Assembly: GCA_009667805.1 (NCBI GenBank)
Contig: CM019068.1
Location: 4,323,218-4,387,217, forward strand
DNA from: Leptobrachium leishanense
Lineage: Eukaryota > Chordata > Amphibia > Anura > Megophryidae
DNA: 64,000 bases
Reading direction: 5' to 3'
Shown here: positions 20,501-32,291 of the stretch, piece after piece
Position numbering within the stretch: position 1 is the first letter of the stretch
How the letters are laid out: each line of letters starts with the position of its first letter
The notes under the pieces: generated by a model
What the model was told of the DNA's origin: nothing
The model's input: only the letters and a program-made list of their open reading frames with translations
The model's database searches: none
Position numbers and translations under genes: made by a program

Positions 20501-23500
20501 ATGTCTGAAAGAACAAAAAGGACAAGCAGACGCTCCCAGCCACAGATAAGAGGGCAAGCAGCCCCTGTGTCGGGAGGCTGTGTCTCTGGTCGTGGTGGAC
20601 GTGGTGCATGCTCTGCAGGGGGACACGCTTGTCCTTTCTAAATGGTGCCGGCCGTCTTAAGCAGCAGCAACATACAGAGGACTTGGTGGATTGGCTAACC
20701 AGGCCACCCTCATCCTCCGAGTCCTCTGCCAGCCAGGCTTCTAGTGCTTTACAGTCCACCTCAGCTGCCAAAGCATCTAATGCAGCCTCCATGTCCACAG
20801 CTACTCCTGCCGTAGCCTCGCTATCACACACAGAGGAGTCAGCTGAATTGTTTGACTACAATAAGAATGACATGCTGCTTGAGGATGCGCAGCAAGTACA
20901 GTGCTCTGGTTCAGTCTCTGAGGTTGAGCAAGGGAGTATAATCAACCTAGAGGAAGGGGGTGCTAGTGATGACACACAAATAACTGTCACTCATGTTGCC
21001 CCAGCAGCAGCAGCATACTGCCAAGTTGGCTCCAGTGACGAGGAGATAAGGGGTGAAGATGACATTGATGATGATGAGGTCACTGACTCCACCTGGCTGC
21101 CAGATCGAACTGAGGAATCAAGTGAGGAGGAGGGGGAGGAGGAGGAGGCACAGCAAACACGAGGCACAACATCCTCTGTGACCAACCGTAGCACTAGCCA
21201 GTCCAAGGCATCAGATGTCAGAGCTGCTCTGGTGCAGAGCGCTGTTGACTCAAATAACACATGCATGAACTCTGCTGTCTGGGAGTTCTTTAAGAAATGT
21301 GCAGCAGACCCCACCGTTGCTATTTGTAATCTATGTCAGAGGAGGCTGAAGCGTGGGATAAACACCGGACACTTGGGTACCACGTGCTTGAGGTGACATA
21401 TGACCTCCTGCCACACATCCCATTGGCGCAAAACTTTGCGTAGGTCCTCCTCCTCATCTGTCTCTACCCACACTGTATGTCCTGCCATGTCATTGCCAAC
21501 AACCTCCACTGACAGGGATGATGCTACAGTAATGGATGTACCAGCAGGTCCTTCCTCACAATGTGACATCATCCCAGTAGCTGAAGATTTACGCAGTCAA
21601 ATTATGTTGCCGCAGCTGCTGCAGCGAAAGAAAAATATAGTCCCAACCATCCCCAAGCACAGCGTCTAAATGCCAGTTTAGCAAAATTACTCGCATTGCA
21701 GCTGCTGCCTTTCCAGCTGGTGGACTCTGTTCCCTTCCGTGAATTTGCTGAATGTGCTGTACCACAGTGGCAGGTTCCAAAACGCCATTACTTTTCATGC
21801 AAGGCCATTCCAGCACTATACCAGCACGTGGAAGACAATGTTATCGAGTCATTGGGAAAGGCAGTCCGCACCAAGGTGCATGTGACTTTAGACATGTGGT
21901 CCAGCAAGCATAGACAGGGTCGTTACATTTCCTTCACGGCACACTGGGTAACTCTGATTGCAGCTGGGAGGGATCCAAGACGGGCTCTGTGCTGGAGCTT
22001 GTTCATCCACCACGCCTCCAGAAAGCTGCTTGTATGAGGTCTGTCTGCTCCACCACCACCACCACCACCTCTTCCTCCTCCTCCTCCTCCTCCTTCTCTG
22101 TCTCTGGCGAAGTGGCAGTTAAACCGACGCCTGACAGGGTCTACGCAATGGCTCAAGCAAAAAGATGCCATACTGTGCTTGAGCTGGTTTGTTTAGGGGA
22201 CAGGAGCCACACCGGGTCAGAAATTTTGTCAGCTCTGCAGGGGCAGGTGCAGAGATGGTTAACACAACACCAGATTGAGCTGGGAATGATCGTCTGTGAT
22301 AATGGCAGCAACCTTCTCTCCGCCCTATGCAAGGGTAAATTGACACATGTACCATGCTTACCACACGTCCTAAATCTGGTGGTACAGCATTTCCTAACCA
22401 AGTACCCAGGGCTGCCAGAGCTTCTCATCCAGGCCAGAAAAGTCTGCAGCCACTTCAGACGGTCATTCCCAGCAAGCATTCGCCTGGCAGAAATTCAAAG
22501 AGAATTACACCTTCCCACAAACCGTCTGATCTGTGACATGCTCACCAGGTGGAACTCGACATTAGCAATGCTGCAGCGTCTGCACAAGCAGCAGAGGGCC
22601 ATCAACGAGTACCTGTGTGAGTATGGCACAAGGACAGGTTCAGGTCAGCTTGGTTTCCCCCCCCCGCAGTGGCTGATGATCAAGGATGCATGCACTGTAC
22701 TGTCACCATTTGAGGAGGCAACGAAGATGGTGAGAAGGGACAGTGCATGCATCAGTGACACAATTCCTTTAGTGTTCCTGCTGGAGCACACTCTGCGGGG
22801 AATTACCGATGTGGCTCTAGAGGCAGAGCAGCGGGAGGAAGAGGAGGCCTTCCCTAGCTCTCAAGGCCCCAGTCTTTCCGCAGACAGCATTCCAGCGGGT
22901 CCTACTCAGATCAGACAGGAGGAGGATGAGGAGGACTATTTAAGTAGTGGGGGCATTGAAGGTGGGGATTCCTCAATGCAGGGTTTTGTGTGCCCAGAAA
23001 CAGAAGGGCTTGTGCGTGGCTGGGAGGAGGAAACATAGAAACATAGAAAAATGTCGGCAGATAAGAACCTTTCGGCCCATCTAGTCTGCCCAATTACATG
23101 GATACTTTACCTGCATTTATCTTTGTTTAGGATAGCCTTATGCCTATCCCATGCCTGCTTAAATTCAATACTGTTTTGGCCTCTACCAACTTCAACTGGA
23201 AGACTGTTCCATGTATCCACCACCCTCTCAGTAAAATAATGCTTCCTGATGTTACTTTTAAACCTTTGCACCTCTAATCTAAGACTATGTCCTCTTGTTT
23301 GCTACTTTGTTTCCTTTTAAAATATACTCCCTTCCTCTACCTGTGGATTCCCTTTACGTATTTAAATGTTTCTATCATATCTCCTCTGTCTCGTCCTTTT
23401 TCCAAGCTGTACATGTTAAGATCATTAAGCCTTTCCTGGTAACTTTTCTCCTTCAAGCCGTACACCATTTTAGTAGCCCTTCTCTGAACTCTCTCTAAGA

Positions 23501-24583
23501 TGTCTATATCCTTCTGGAGATACGGTCTCCAGTACTGTACACAGTACTCCAAGTGAGGTCTCACCAGTGCTCTGTACAGTGGCATGAGCACTTCCCTTTT
23601 CCTTCTGCTAATACCTCTCCCTACACAACCAAGCATTCTGCCAGCATTTCCAAGCATTCTGCTAGCATTTCCTGCTGCTCTATTACATTGACTACTTACC
23701 TTTAGATCCTCTGAAATAATAACCCCTAAATCCCTTTCCTCAGATGTTGAGGTTAGGACTGTATCAAATATTCTATATTCAGGCCTTGGATTTTTACGTC
23801 CCAGGTGCATTATCTTGCACTTATCCACATTAAAACTCAATTGCCACAGCTCCGACCATTTTTTTAGTTTACCTAAATCAGGAAGTGCACGAAACGGTCA
23901 ACCTCTTTGACCAGGAAGACTCGGAAGCTAATGCCACCTCCAACCTACGCTGCATGGGCTCCCTAATGATACAAAGCCTGCTAAAGGACCCCAGGATTCA
24001 TGCTATCAAGGAGAGGGATCATTACTGGTTGGCAACCCTTCTTGATCCACGATACAAGGGGAAAGTTGCAGAGCTCATCCTGCCCGCACAGAGGGAGCAC
24101 AGGATGACAAAACTTGAGGACGCTCTAAAGCGAAACTTGTGTAACACCTTTCCAGGCACTGGTAGAATACCAAGTGCTGACACACATGCTTCTGAGGCTG
24201 CAGGTGATCAGAGGAATAGCGTTGAATGCCAGGGCCGCTTGACTGATGCATTTTAAAAAAAATTTAGTCCTCGACGCCCAGGGACGTCAAATGTAGGCAC
24301 CCATTGCCAGCGTCTTCACCATATGGTGCAGGACTACCTAGGGGCAAGGACAGACCTGGATACGTTTTCAGCAGATGATCCACTGGCTTACTGGGTGTTG
24401 AGATTGGATCACTGGCCAGAACTTAGCCAATATGCTATGCAGCTACTAGGTTGCCCTTCATCTAGCGTGCTTTCTGAAAGGACGTTCAGTGCCGCTGGAG
24501 GTTTTGTCACAGACAAAAGAGTGCATCTGTCCACCGACTCTGTAGACTGGCTGACATTTATAAAAATGAATCAGAAAAAATAG
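20501..24583 (+). pseudogene. hAT transposase with BED zinc finger, interrupted
   Basis: The start ATG at 20501 (CACCATGTC) is shared in position with the copy at 47642. Order: basic start (MSERTKRTSRRSQPQ), acidic Ser/Glu-rich region (20700-21170), BED finger (SAVWEFFKKC, CNLCQR, TTCLR then HMTSCH), RNase H-like core with LDMWSSKHRQGRYISFTAHW (21885) and MIVCDNGSNLLSAL (22290), an LLDPRYKGKVAEL motif (24040), and the C-terminal domain DPLAYWVL to CPSSSVLSERTFSAAGG (24380-24510). Damage: a frameshift near 20630, a TGA at 21394 inside the finger, further frame changes near 21660 and 22000, a CR1 insertion at 23033, and an insertion at 24575 cutting the last codons. It binds and moves the element. 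Confidence 0.88.
23033..23879 (-). mobile_element. CR1-type LINE 3' fragment inside hAT transposase
   Basis: 847 bp, 5'-truncated, with AGGAA on both sides (23028-23032 and 23880-23884). Minus-strand reading gives the end of RT and the tail domain: MSFNVDKCKIMHLG, LGVIISEDLKVS, LYRALVRPHLEYCVQYW and LERVQRRATKMVYGL. The 3' end carries the 8-bp tandem motif ACATAGAA, the tail expected for CR1. Removal rejoins the hAT frame (GWEEE to VHETVNLFDQ). Confidence 0.85.
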
Positions 24584-25650
24584 GAATAACTAGTGGCGCA
24601 GTGATTTCAGTTACTCCTTATACAATGCCTGAAAAGCTAATTGCATGTACCACACAAATCATCAGTATGCAATACAAAGTGCAAATGCAAGTCACGAAGG
24701 GTATAGAAAATCACAATATTCGGTATATGCAATATATTAAAGTGCAGTAGCAATAATTATGGTAAAGTGCGAGTGCACCAGTGAATAAAAGTACAGGTGC
24801 AGCGATGAGGACAATGCAGCAGTGAAAATAAAGTCCAGTTATGATATTCAGTCTAGTCCATAAGAAGAGGGGGAACTTTCCGCCAATGATCAAGAAAGTC
24901 TATGATATTAATGCTCCAGTTCCTAGGTGGATGGGTAGTGCATCAAAAGTGCTTGAGATTAATTCCAATATTACCCCTTCCACAGTTGTCGCAAACTTGC
25001 TTGGGCGTATCTACTCCTCTGGTGGTCTCGATGAGCTCCACAACAGGAAATATAAATAAAAAGGGGAGAGAGGAGGGGAGATGATAGTGTAGAAATCCTC
25101 TATACGAGTGTGTTATAGCAGGTAAAATTGCACACTTACAGATTCCAGAGCCTAATTGAATCCAGGCTCTGGAGTGAAACGCCTTGTGCCTTAATCTAGG
25201 GTGGTCACTGCCCTTCTTTAAAAGGTCTTCTTACTCCACCTCAGCCGGGGGACACAAAAATAAAGAAGAGACAACGCTCTCATAGCATGATACCAGTCAT
25301 ACAGAATGCTTTAGGAGAGGAGAAAATTTTGCACTCACCAATACAGGAGCCTTATGGGTCCAGGCTCAACTGTTAAGCTTGCGGAGTTCCTTATCGGTGA
25401 ACTCCTGGACCTCTTTCGCTGTTCTCTTTGTGTCACTCTGCATACTGATGATTTGTGTGGTACATGCAATTAGCTTTTCAGGCATTGTATAAGGAGTAAC
25501 TGAAATCACTGCGCCACTAGTTATCCTATTTTTTCTGATTCTACCTGCACATTCGTCGAGAGCCTGTGCCACTTCTAGTCGGCAGCATTATCATATATTT
25601 CCACCTTATTTCTACTTACGAGCGCCTCCACCGAACCCTCCCTTATTTTT
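24575..25650. mobile_element. Retrotransposed insertion with 16-18-bp duplication and inverted ends
   Basis: The duplication TATAAAAATGAATCAG is at 24559-24574 and 25653-25668, extendable by two T. The long duplication points to target-primed reverse transcription. The first 100 bases (AGGAATAACTAGTGGCGCAG onward) recur inverted at about 25437-25543, so the insertion folds back on itself. A small minus-strand frame (25572-25366: ALDECAGRIRKNRITSG) gives no recognised domain. Family not identified. Confidence 0.65.
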
Positions 25651-26280
25651 TTTATAAAAATGAATCAGCCTGGATCAGCAGCTATCAATCCCCTGATGCT
25701 GAAGTAATGGAATAGATCGGGGATGTCCTCTTCAGCATTCACAAAACCTCCAGCACTGAACTCTTCCACAATACCACAAAAGGGTTACGGTGTGAAGGCA
25801 CTTGCTGCCATGAAAGGCACAATATTTGGCTGCACTGACGCCTGTGCCAGATTTATATTATTTTATTTTTTTGAACCGCAGGGTCCAACCCTGCACTCTT
25901 CTACAATACCACAAAGGGGTTACTGTGTGATGATACTTGCTGGCCTGGTAGTCTTGCACCAAAGGCACAATATCTGGGTGCACTGACGCCCATTACCAGA
26001 TCAAAAAAATTTCAATATAGGACCACATGGTCCACCCCTGCACTCTTCCACAATACTACAGAGGGGTTACTGTATGATGATACTTTATGGCCTGGCATTA
26101 AAGGCACAATATCTGGGTGCACTGACGCCCATCCTATACTATAATAGAGTAAGGCATGGCGTGTCCGTCGCCAAACCTACTCTGCGCATGCGCGCGTAAC
26201 CAGCGGCGGTTGGCTGCGCGCGCATTCAACTGCCGCGGCACGAGCCGGCTGTGCGCTCGCCGCGGCGGTTACAAGATGCA

Positions 26281-26480
26281 CACACAGCAGCCGGGTAGAG
26301 GCTGCACTCGCAGACTCTACCCGGCTGCCACGTGCATCCAACCCCTGAGCGGCGAAGGAAAGTTCCCTCGCTTCCGCTCTTTGAAGGACCCAAGCCGCGG
26401 TCACGTAGGAGTCCCACGTGACCGCGGCTTGGGTCCTTCAACGAGCGGAAGCGGGGAAGCTTTCCCTTCGCCGCTCGGGA
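26281..26480. repeat. GC-rich palindromes
   Basis: Hairpin 1 pairs CAGCCGGGTAGAG (26289) with CTCTACCCGGCTG (26314). Hairpin 2 has arms of about 75 bases around 26405, including AGGACCCAAGCCGCGGTCAC paired with the mirrored stretch at 26418-26440 and flanking GGCGAAGGAAAG with CTTTCCCTTCGCC. No coding role. Confidence 0.8.
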
Positions 26481-26568
26481 AGGTAAGTATGCAGCTGAGA
26501 GCTCCAGGGGTGACTGTCCAAATGCCGATAGAGCATTCGAACAGCCGCCCCATGTCTGGTCTGGGGTC

Positions 26569-27290
26569 TGAGCTTGGGGGCAAATATCCATGAGAGCTTG
26601 GGGGCAAATATCCATGAGAGCTTGGGGGCAAATATCCATGAGAGCGTGGGGGCAAATATCCATGAGAGCTTGGGGGCAAATATCCATGAGAGCTTGGGGG
26701 CAAATATCCATGAGAGCGTGGGGGCAAATATCCATGAGAGCTTGGAGGCAAATATCCATGAGAGCGTGGGGGCAAATATCCATGAGAGCTTGGAGGCAAA
26801 TATCCATGAGAGCTTGGGGGCAGTATATCCACGAGCTGGGACAGTATCCACGAGCTGGGGCAATATCTATGAGCTGGGGCAATATCCACGAGCTGGGGCA
26901 ATATATCCACGAGCCGGGGCAATATATCCACAAGCCGGGGCAATATATCCACGAGCTGGGGCAATATATCCACGAGCTGGGGCAATATCCACGAGCTGGG
27001 GCAGTATATCCACGAGCTGGGGCAATATCCACGAGCTGGGGCAATATCCACGAGCTGGGGCAATATATCCACGAGCTGGGGCAATATCCACGAGCTGGGG
27101 CAATATCCACGAGCTGTGGCAATATATCCACGAGCTGGGGCAATATATACTCGAGCTGGGGCAATATATCCACGAGCTGGGGCAATATCCACGAGGTGGG
27201 GCAGTATATCCACGAGCTGTGGCAATATCCACGAGCTGGGGCAGTATATCCACGTGCTGGGGCAGTATCCATGAGCTGGGGCAGTATTAA
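26569..27290 (+). repeat. 22-bp then 20-bp minisatellite arrays
   Basis: First about 11 units of 22 bp (GAGCTTGGGGGCAAATATCC plus AT) to 26825. Then about 23 units of 19-21 bp (CCACGAGCTGGGGCAATAT, some with an extra AT) to 27290. Open frames of 128-372 codons run through these arrays on both strands only because the repeats lack stops. I do not treat them as genes. Confidence 0.9.
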
Positions 27291-27699
27291 TAATAGACTG
27301 CCCTCTGGGCAGGCTTTCCAACTAGTTAACAGATAAAAAAACACTTTTCAATATAGGACCACACGGTCCATCCCTGCACTCTTCCACAATACCACAGAGG
27401 GGTTACTGTATGATGATACTTGATGGCCTGGCATTAAAGGCACAATATCTGGGTGCACTGACGCCCATTAACAGATAAAAGAAAATATTCAATATAGGAC
27501 CACATGGTCCACCCCTGCACTCTTCCACAATACCACAGAGGGGTTACTGTATGATAGTACTTGCATGCCTGGCACTAAAGGCACAATATCTGGGTGCACT
27601 GCCATTGACGCCTGTATCAGATTCATATCCTCAGAGGGGTTACGGTGTGACGGCACTGTTGCCGACGCTAAAAGCCCAATTTTAAAGCACCTATTGTTA

Positions 27700-28236
27700 C
27701 TTTCATCCAAAGCCTGCATAAGTTTCACAATAATTTAGCCAAAAAAGACACTAAACTTTTTCTCCGCGTCCTAAAATGTCTTTTCATACAGGCTGCCGCC
27801 CCAAGCAGTTGTTTATGGATAGATTAAAGGAAAAGCATTTACCGTCATATGAAACGTCATTTTCTTGTTTTTAAGTGTTTCTATACATCCTAGACAACCA
27901 CCACTTTACGGGCAGGTTATGGGGACCTCCTAGGCACAATATTTGAAGGAATTTTTCGTTTTTATTTTTAACCCTTATTTCATGGAAAACTCACTGTCCC
28001 TTTAATAACGTTTTTTTTAAGACTTTTGTCCTTGTTTCCTGTCCCCCAGGGCACTACCCGGACCCCCATACACCTTTTCTGGCAAATATGTAGCATATAT
28101 GCCCTCTTGGAGGGCACTCTAAAAAACTGAATTTTCAGCCCCATTGACTTGCATGGGGGTTCGGGTTCGGTCCCGAACAAATGGGAAGTTCGGTTCGGAC
28201 TCGAACCGAACTCGGGGAGTGTTCGGCTCATCCCTA
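27700..28236 (+). mobile_element. hAT 3' terminal region
   Basis: This holds the stretch shared with 2606-3119 and 58222-59512: AGGCTGCCGCCCCAAGCAG, then CTCACTGTCCCTTTAATAAC, the GGGCACTACCCGGACC segment, and the TTCG-rich end finishing CTCATCCCTA. The conserved length in three places suggests that it holds the sequences the transposase needs at this end. Confidence 0.7.
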
Positions 28237-29950
28237 CTAAGGAGAGGGAATCCATCACTCTGTAACCGGCACCAGATGCTAAGGAGAGGGAATCCATCAC
28301 TCTGTAACCGGCACCAGATGCTAAGGAGAGGGAATCCATCACTCTGTAACCAGCACCAGACATTAAGAAGAGGGAATCCATCACTCTGTAACCGGCACCG
28401 GATGCTAAGGAGAGGTAATTCATCACTCTGTAACTGGCCTCGGACGCTAAGGAGAGGGAGTCCATCACTCTGTAACCGGCACCAGATGCTAAGGAGAGGG
28501 AATCTATCACTCTGTAACCGGCACCGGATGCTAAGGAGAGGGAATCCATCACTCTGTAACTGGCCTCGGACGCTAAGGAGAGGGAGTCCATCACTCTGTA
28601 ACTGGCACCGGACATTTAGGAGAGGGAATCCATCACTCTGTAACCGGCACCAGATGCTAAGGAGAGGGAATCCATCACTCTGTAACCGGCACCGGACACT
28701 AAGGAGAGGGAATCCATCACTCTGTAACCGGCACCAGATGCTAAGGAGAGGGAATCCATCACTCTGTAACCGGCACCAGATGCTAAGGAGAGGGAATCCA
28801 TCACTCTGTAACCGGCACCAGATGCTAAGGAGAGGGAATCCATCACTCTGTAACCGGCACCGGATGCTAAGGAGAGGGAATCCATCACTCTGTAACTGGC
28901 CTCGGACGCTAAGGAGAGGGAGTCCATCACTCTGTAACCGGCACCAGATGCTAAGGAGAGGGAATCCATCACTCTGTAACCGGCACCAGATGCTAAGGAG
29001 AGGTAATCCATCACTCTGTAACCGGCACCAGATGCTAAGGAGAGGGAATCCATCACTCTGTAACTGGCCTCGGGCGCTAAGGAGAGGGAGTCCATCACTC
29101 TGTAACCGGCACCAGATGCTAAGGAGAGGGAATCCATCACTCTGTAACCGGCACCAGATGCTAAGGAGAGGTAATCCATCACTCTGTAACCGGCACCAGA
29201 TGCTAAGGAGAGGGAATCCATCACTCTGTAACCGGCACCAGATGCTAAGGAGAGGGAATCCATCACTCTGTAACCGGCACCAGATGCTAAGGAGAGGGAA
29301 TCCATCACTCTGTAACCGGCACCAGATGCTAAGGAGAGGGAATCCATCACTCTGTAACCGGCACCGGATGCTAAGGAGAGGGAATCCATCACTCTGTAAC
29401 CGGCACCGGATGCTAAGGAGAGGTAATTCATCACTCTGTAACCGGCACCAGATGCTAAGGAGAGGTAATTCATCACTCTGTAACTGGCCTCGGACGCTAA
29501 GGAGAGGGAGTCCATCACTCTGTAACCGGCACCGGATGCTAAGGAGAGGTAATTCATCACTCTGTAACTGGCACCAGATGCTAAGGAGAGGGAATCCATC
29601 ACTCTGTAACCGGCACCAGATGCTAAGGAGATGGAATCCATCACTCTGTAACCGGCACCAGATACTAAGGAGAGGGAATCCATCACTCTGTAACCGGCAC
29701 CGGATGCTAAGGAGAGGTAATTCATCACTCTGTAACTGGCCTCGGACGCTAAGGAGAGGGAGTCCATCACTCTGTAACCGGCACCAGATACTAAGGAGAG
29801 GGAATCCATCATTCTGTAACCGGCAGCGGACATTAAGGAGAGGGAATCCATCACTCTGTAACCGGCACCAGATGCTAAGGAGAGGGAATTCATCACTCTG
29901 TAACCGGCAGCGGACATTAAGGAGAGGGAATCCATCACTCTGTAACCGGC
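28237..29950. repeat. 42-bp minisatellite, about 41 copies
   Basis: The unit contains CTAAGGAGAGGGAATCCATC, ACTCTGTAACCGGCACC and AGATG. Variants include TGGCCTCGGACG in place of CGGCACCAGATG, and these recur in a patterned way. Because 42 is a multiple of three and the unit has few stops, frames of 211 to 659 codons run through it on both strands. They are by-products of the repeat. The array begins immediately at the hAT terminus. Confidence 0.95.
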
Positions 29951-31090
29951 TCTTCCACCCTAAGCTAAAGAAAAGACAGACATCTGCAACAAAGTAACCC
30001 TGACAATAACAATGTGTTTTACTGCAAAACCAGCTGAGCAGATCTGACAAAACGTGAAGAATAGAAATAAAAGCGAATATCAGAGCGAGGAAACTCACTC
30101 ATACGTTACAGCCCTATCGATAACAGGGCTCACTATGTGAATACCGGCCAATCACGGCCTCATCCTGCAGATCTCTGAGCGGAGTTAATGCTGGTGGGGG
30201 GCACGTTACAGGGAGTCCCCAGGAAAAAGCCCACCATCAGACAAAACCCGATAAGACGCGGCCCTGCAGACGGCATGGCATTGGCATGGAAGAGGTTAAC
30301 CTAGAATACAAAGAAGTTTCCTAACTATCCATCATATGGAAGGAGACGTGCAAACTCCGCAGTGGCGGCCGCCAAGCGCATAATTACAGAGCAGACAGGA
30401 GTAACTGCAAACAGAAGAGGATTCAGGGAAGGAATGAAAACATCCAAAGTGTTAGGCAAATAACGATGCGGAACGAACGCAATGCCTGGCACGGGGGGGG
30501 GGGGTTACTGTCACGTTTTTGTGACACATGCCATGTTAAAGCCTTGGTGCACAGGAGCGCGCGGCCCATGTTTCAGGCCCCTCACGCTTATTATTGAATG
30601 GAACCAGGAGGAGGAGGAGGGCACTCAGTGACATGTGCAATTGTGCATAAGAATTATACCCCTATTTTCTTCAACTGTTTTCCATGTAAGTTACCTTCTT
30701 GAAGCCCCGCAACCACCCCTTCCCCTTCCTTTCCCCATAAATGAGCACACAACAAGGTATTGGCGGTTTGAAAAGGTCACGTCTTTTATTAATTAAGGCC
30801 AGATTCTCTGCCTCTAAGACAGAATTATTATCGATCCTCGTATGCCAAATACTTTACACCAGATAACAATGGCAACTGCAATGCACCCCAAGCAATGCCC
30901 AGAACTAGCGGCCCCACGTGGCTAAGCAGCGTGACCAGTGACCACGCGTCTGCTCAGGGTATCTTTATGGCAAATAGCAGGCCGGGAGGATCTGCAAACT
31001 AGGAGGGCACCTGGGCACTGGCCGCCCAAAAACCATCACTCAGCCCGTACCCTACAGACCCTCCCCCCACTATCGCCTCTCCACTAGTGA
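29951..31090. other. Unassigned 1.1-kb segment
   Basis: No ORF, terminal repeat or array was recognised. Features seen: a G run (30497-30507), GTTTGTCAC-like symmetry at 30511-30525 (GTCACGTTTTTGTGAC), and on the minus strand AATAAA near 30786-30795 after a segment rich in GCCACGTGG. The latter could be a polyadenylation signal of a retroelement or retropseudogene, which I could not identify. Confidence 0.35.
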
Positions 31091-31344
31091 TCGGGATGCG
31101 GTTCGGATCTGTTCGGAGTTCGAAACTAACATCCGCCGTTCAAAAGTTCGCAAACTTCGAACTTTTTTGGTACATTCGCCAAAAGTTCGAAAACATTTTT
31201 TTTTTAAAAAAAAAAGTAGAAAAAATTGCTTTAAAAAAATACAAAAAAAATGAGAAATAAAGAGACTCTTTACTGCAGAATATTATAAGCAACGGTTTAT
31301 TAGATATTGAATTGAAATGGGAATATTTTTAACATTGAAGCCTA
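31091..31344 (-). mobile_element. Fragment of TTCG-rich hAT-type MITE
   Basis: GGGATGCGGTTCGG at the left resembles the hAT terminus. The body (TTCGAA-rich, then AATAAAGAGACTCTTTACTGC and GGTTTATTAGATATTGAATT) matches 45853-46070 and 38890-38999 in reverse. The right side is cut by the CR1 tail at 31345. Confidence 0.55.
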
Positions 31345-32080
31345 TTACATAGTTACATAGTTACATAGTTACATAGGCTGAAAAAAGACATGCATCCATC
31401 GGGTTCAGCCTCTCCCACATCACCTGCTGCTGTTGATCCAAAAGAAGGCAAAAAACCCAGTCTGAAATGCTCACCAATATGCAACATACTGGGAAAAAAT
31501 TCCTTCTTGCCCCCAGATGGCGTCAGATTCTCCTTGGATCAAGAAGCTTTTACCCATATATTAAATATTATAACCCTTAATATTCTGTGTCTGCAGGAAG
31601 TCATCCAGTCACTTTTTAAAAGTCTGTACAGTCTCTGACCCAACCACCTCGACAGGCAGAGAATTCCACAGCTTTATTGTTCCCACCATAAAATAACCCT
31701 TCCTATGCTTTAGACTAAATTTCCTTTCTTCCAGTCTAAATGGATGACCCCTTGTCCTATGTATAGTCCTGTTAATGAATAGGTTATCAGACAATGGTTG
31801 ATAATGGCCCCGTATATATTTATATAAGGTTATCAGATCCCCTCTAAGGCGCCGTTTCTCTAAACTAAACAGGTTTAAGCTTGTTAGTCTTTCCTCATAA
31901 CTTAACCCTTCCATCCCCCTTATTAATTTAGTTGCCCGTCTCTGCACTTTTTCTAGCGATATAATATCTTTTTTTAAGACAGGTGCCCAAAATCACACGG
32001 CATATTCAAGGTGCGGCCTGACCATTGATTTATACAGAGGCAAAATATGTTTTCATCCCGAGAGTGAACTCCCCTTTTAG
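31345..32080 (-). mobile_element. CR1/L2-type LINE 3' fragment
   Basis: The 3' end on the minus strand carries the 8-bp tandem ACATAGTT four times (31348-31377). The tail-domain frame at 31947-31609 reads MQRRATKLIRGMEGLSYEER, LEKRRLRGDLITLYKYIRG and GTIKLWNSLPVEVV, typical of the end of CR1 ORF2. A few more codons are visible up to 32070. 5' truncated. A Harbinger-like end begins at 32084. Confidence 0.85.
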
Positions 32081-32083
32081 GCT

Positions 32084-32289
32084 GGGGTCAGACCAGCGCA
32101 CATAATTACTGTCCGTACTGGACAGGAATCCACTAACTAAATTAAAATGTACACAAAACCATTTTATTTTCACAAAGCACATGTTATATAGGCAAAAAAT
32201 AGTTTCTACTGAATAAAATACGTCAAAAATTACTGTTAATTTAATAGGAATAGTATGAAAATATAAAAAGAAGGTAACCCCTGATCATA
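32084..32289 (+). mobile_element. Probable Harbinger-type MITE fragment
   Basis: GGCTGGGGTCAGACC after TTA resembles the terminus GGCTAGGGTCAGAC of the family at 59517. The rest is AT-rich and unlike the other copies, and no right end is seen. Confidence 0.35.
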
Positions 32290-32291
32290 TA

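Larger units (their letters stand above)
26138..27330 (+). mobile_element. Palindrome-plus-satellite block inserted in hAT 3' repeats
   Basis: It interrupts a 140-bp unit between GACGCCCAT and TTAACAGAT. It begins with a GC-rich 440-bp part holding two hairpins, followed by two tandem arrays that fill the rest. No terminal repeat or target duplication could be fixed. The architecture (palindrome, then arrays built on a GGGGGCAAATAT core) resembles 35327-38528. Confidence 0.55.
25730..27670 (+). repeat. 140-bp tandem repeats in hAT 3' region
   Basis: About six imperfect units, three before and three after the block at 26138-27330. Each has CCCTGCACTCTTCCACAATA, GGGGTTACTGT, AAAGGCACAATATCTGG and TGCACTGACGCC. 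The same motifs occur reversed at 15280-15490 in the minus-strand hAT. They are noncoding and lie downstream of the transposase stop. Confidence 0.8.
19546..28236 (+). mobile_element. Composite hAT transposon with nested insertions
   Basis: The left terminus TAGGGATGAGCTGTTCGG is at 19546 and the right terminus CTCATCCCTA ends at 28236. Between them are a promoter-like 5' region with tandem repeats, a BED-hAT transposase (20501-24583) and a long 3' noncoding part with 140-bp repeats. Nested inside are a CR1 fragment (23033-23879), an insertion with an 18-bp duplication (24575-25650) and a palindrome-satellite block (26138-27330). The flanks of the two ends do not show a matching 8-bp duplication, so the right end could belong to a second copy or the locus has rearranged. 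Confidence 0.75.

Noticed and set aside
26226..27344. Open frames of 238-372 codons
   Set aside because: They run through the 20-22-bp arrays and the palindrome. Composition is that of the repeat only.
19546..28236. Hope of a matching 8-bp duplication for the composite hAT
   Set aside because: The flanks TTGGTGAG and CTAAGGAG do not match, so I do not claim that both ends are from one insertion.
28119..30098. Open frames of 440-659 codons on both strands
   Set aside because: They are products of the 42-bp array, whose unit is a multiple of three and lacks stops. Three different frames are equally open, and none has a protein-like start or domain.
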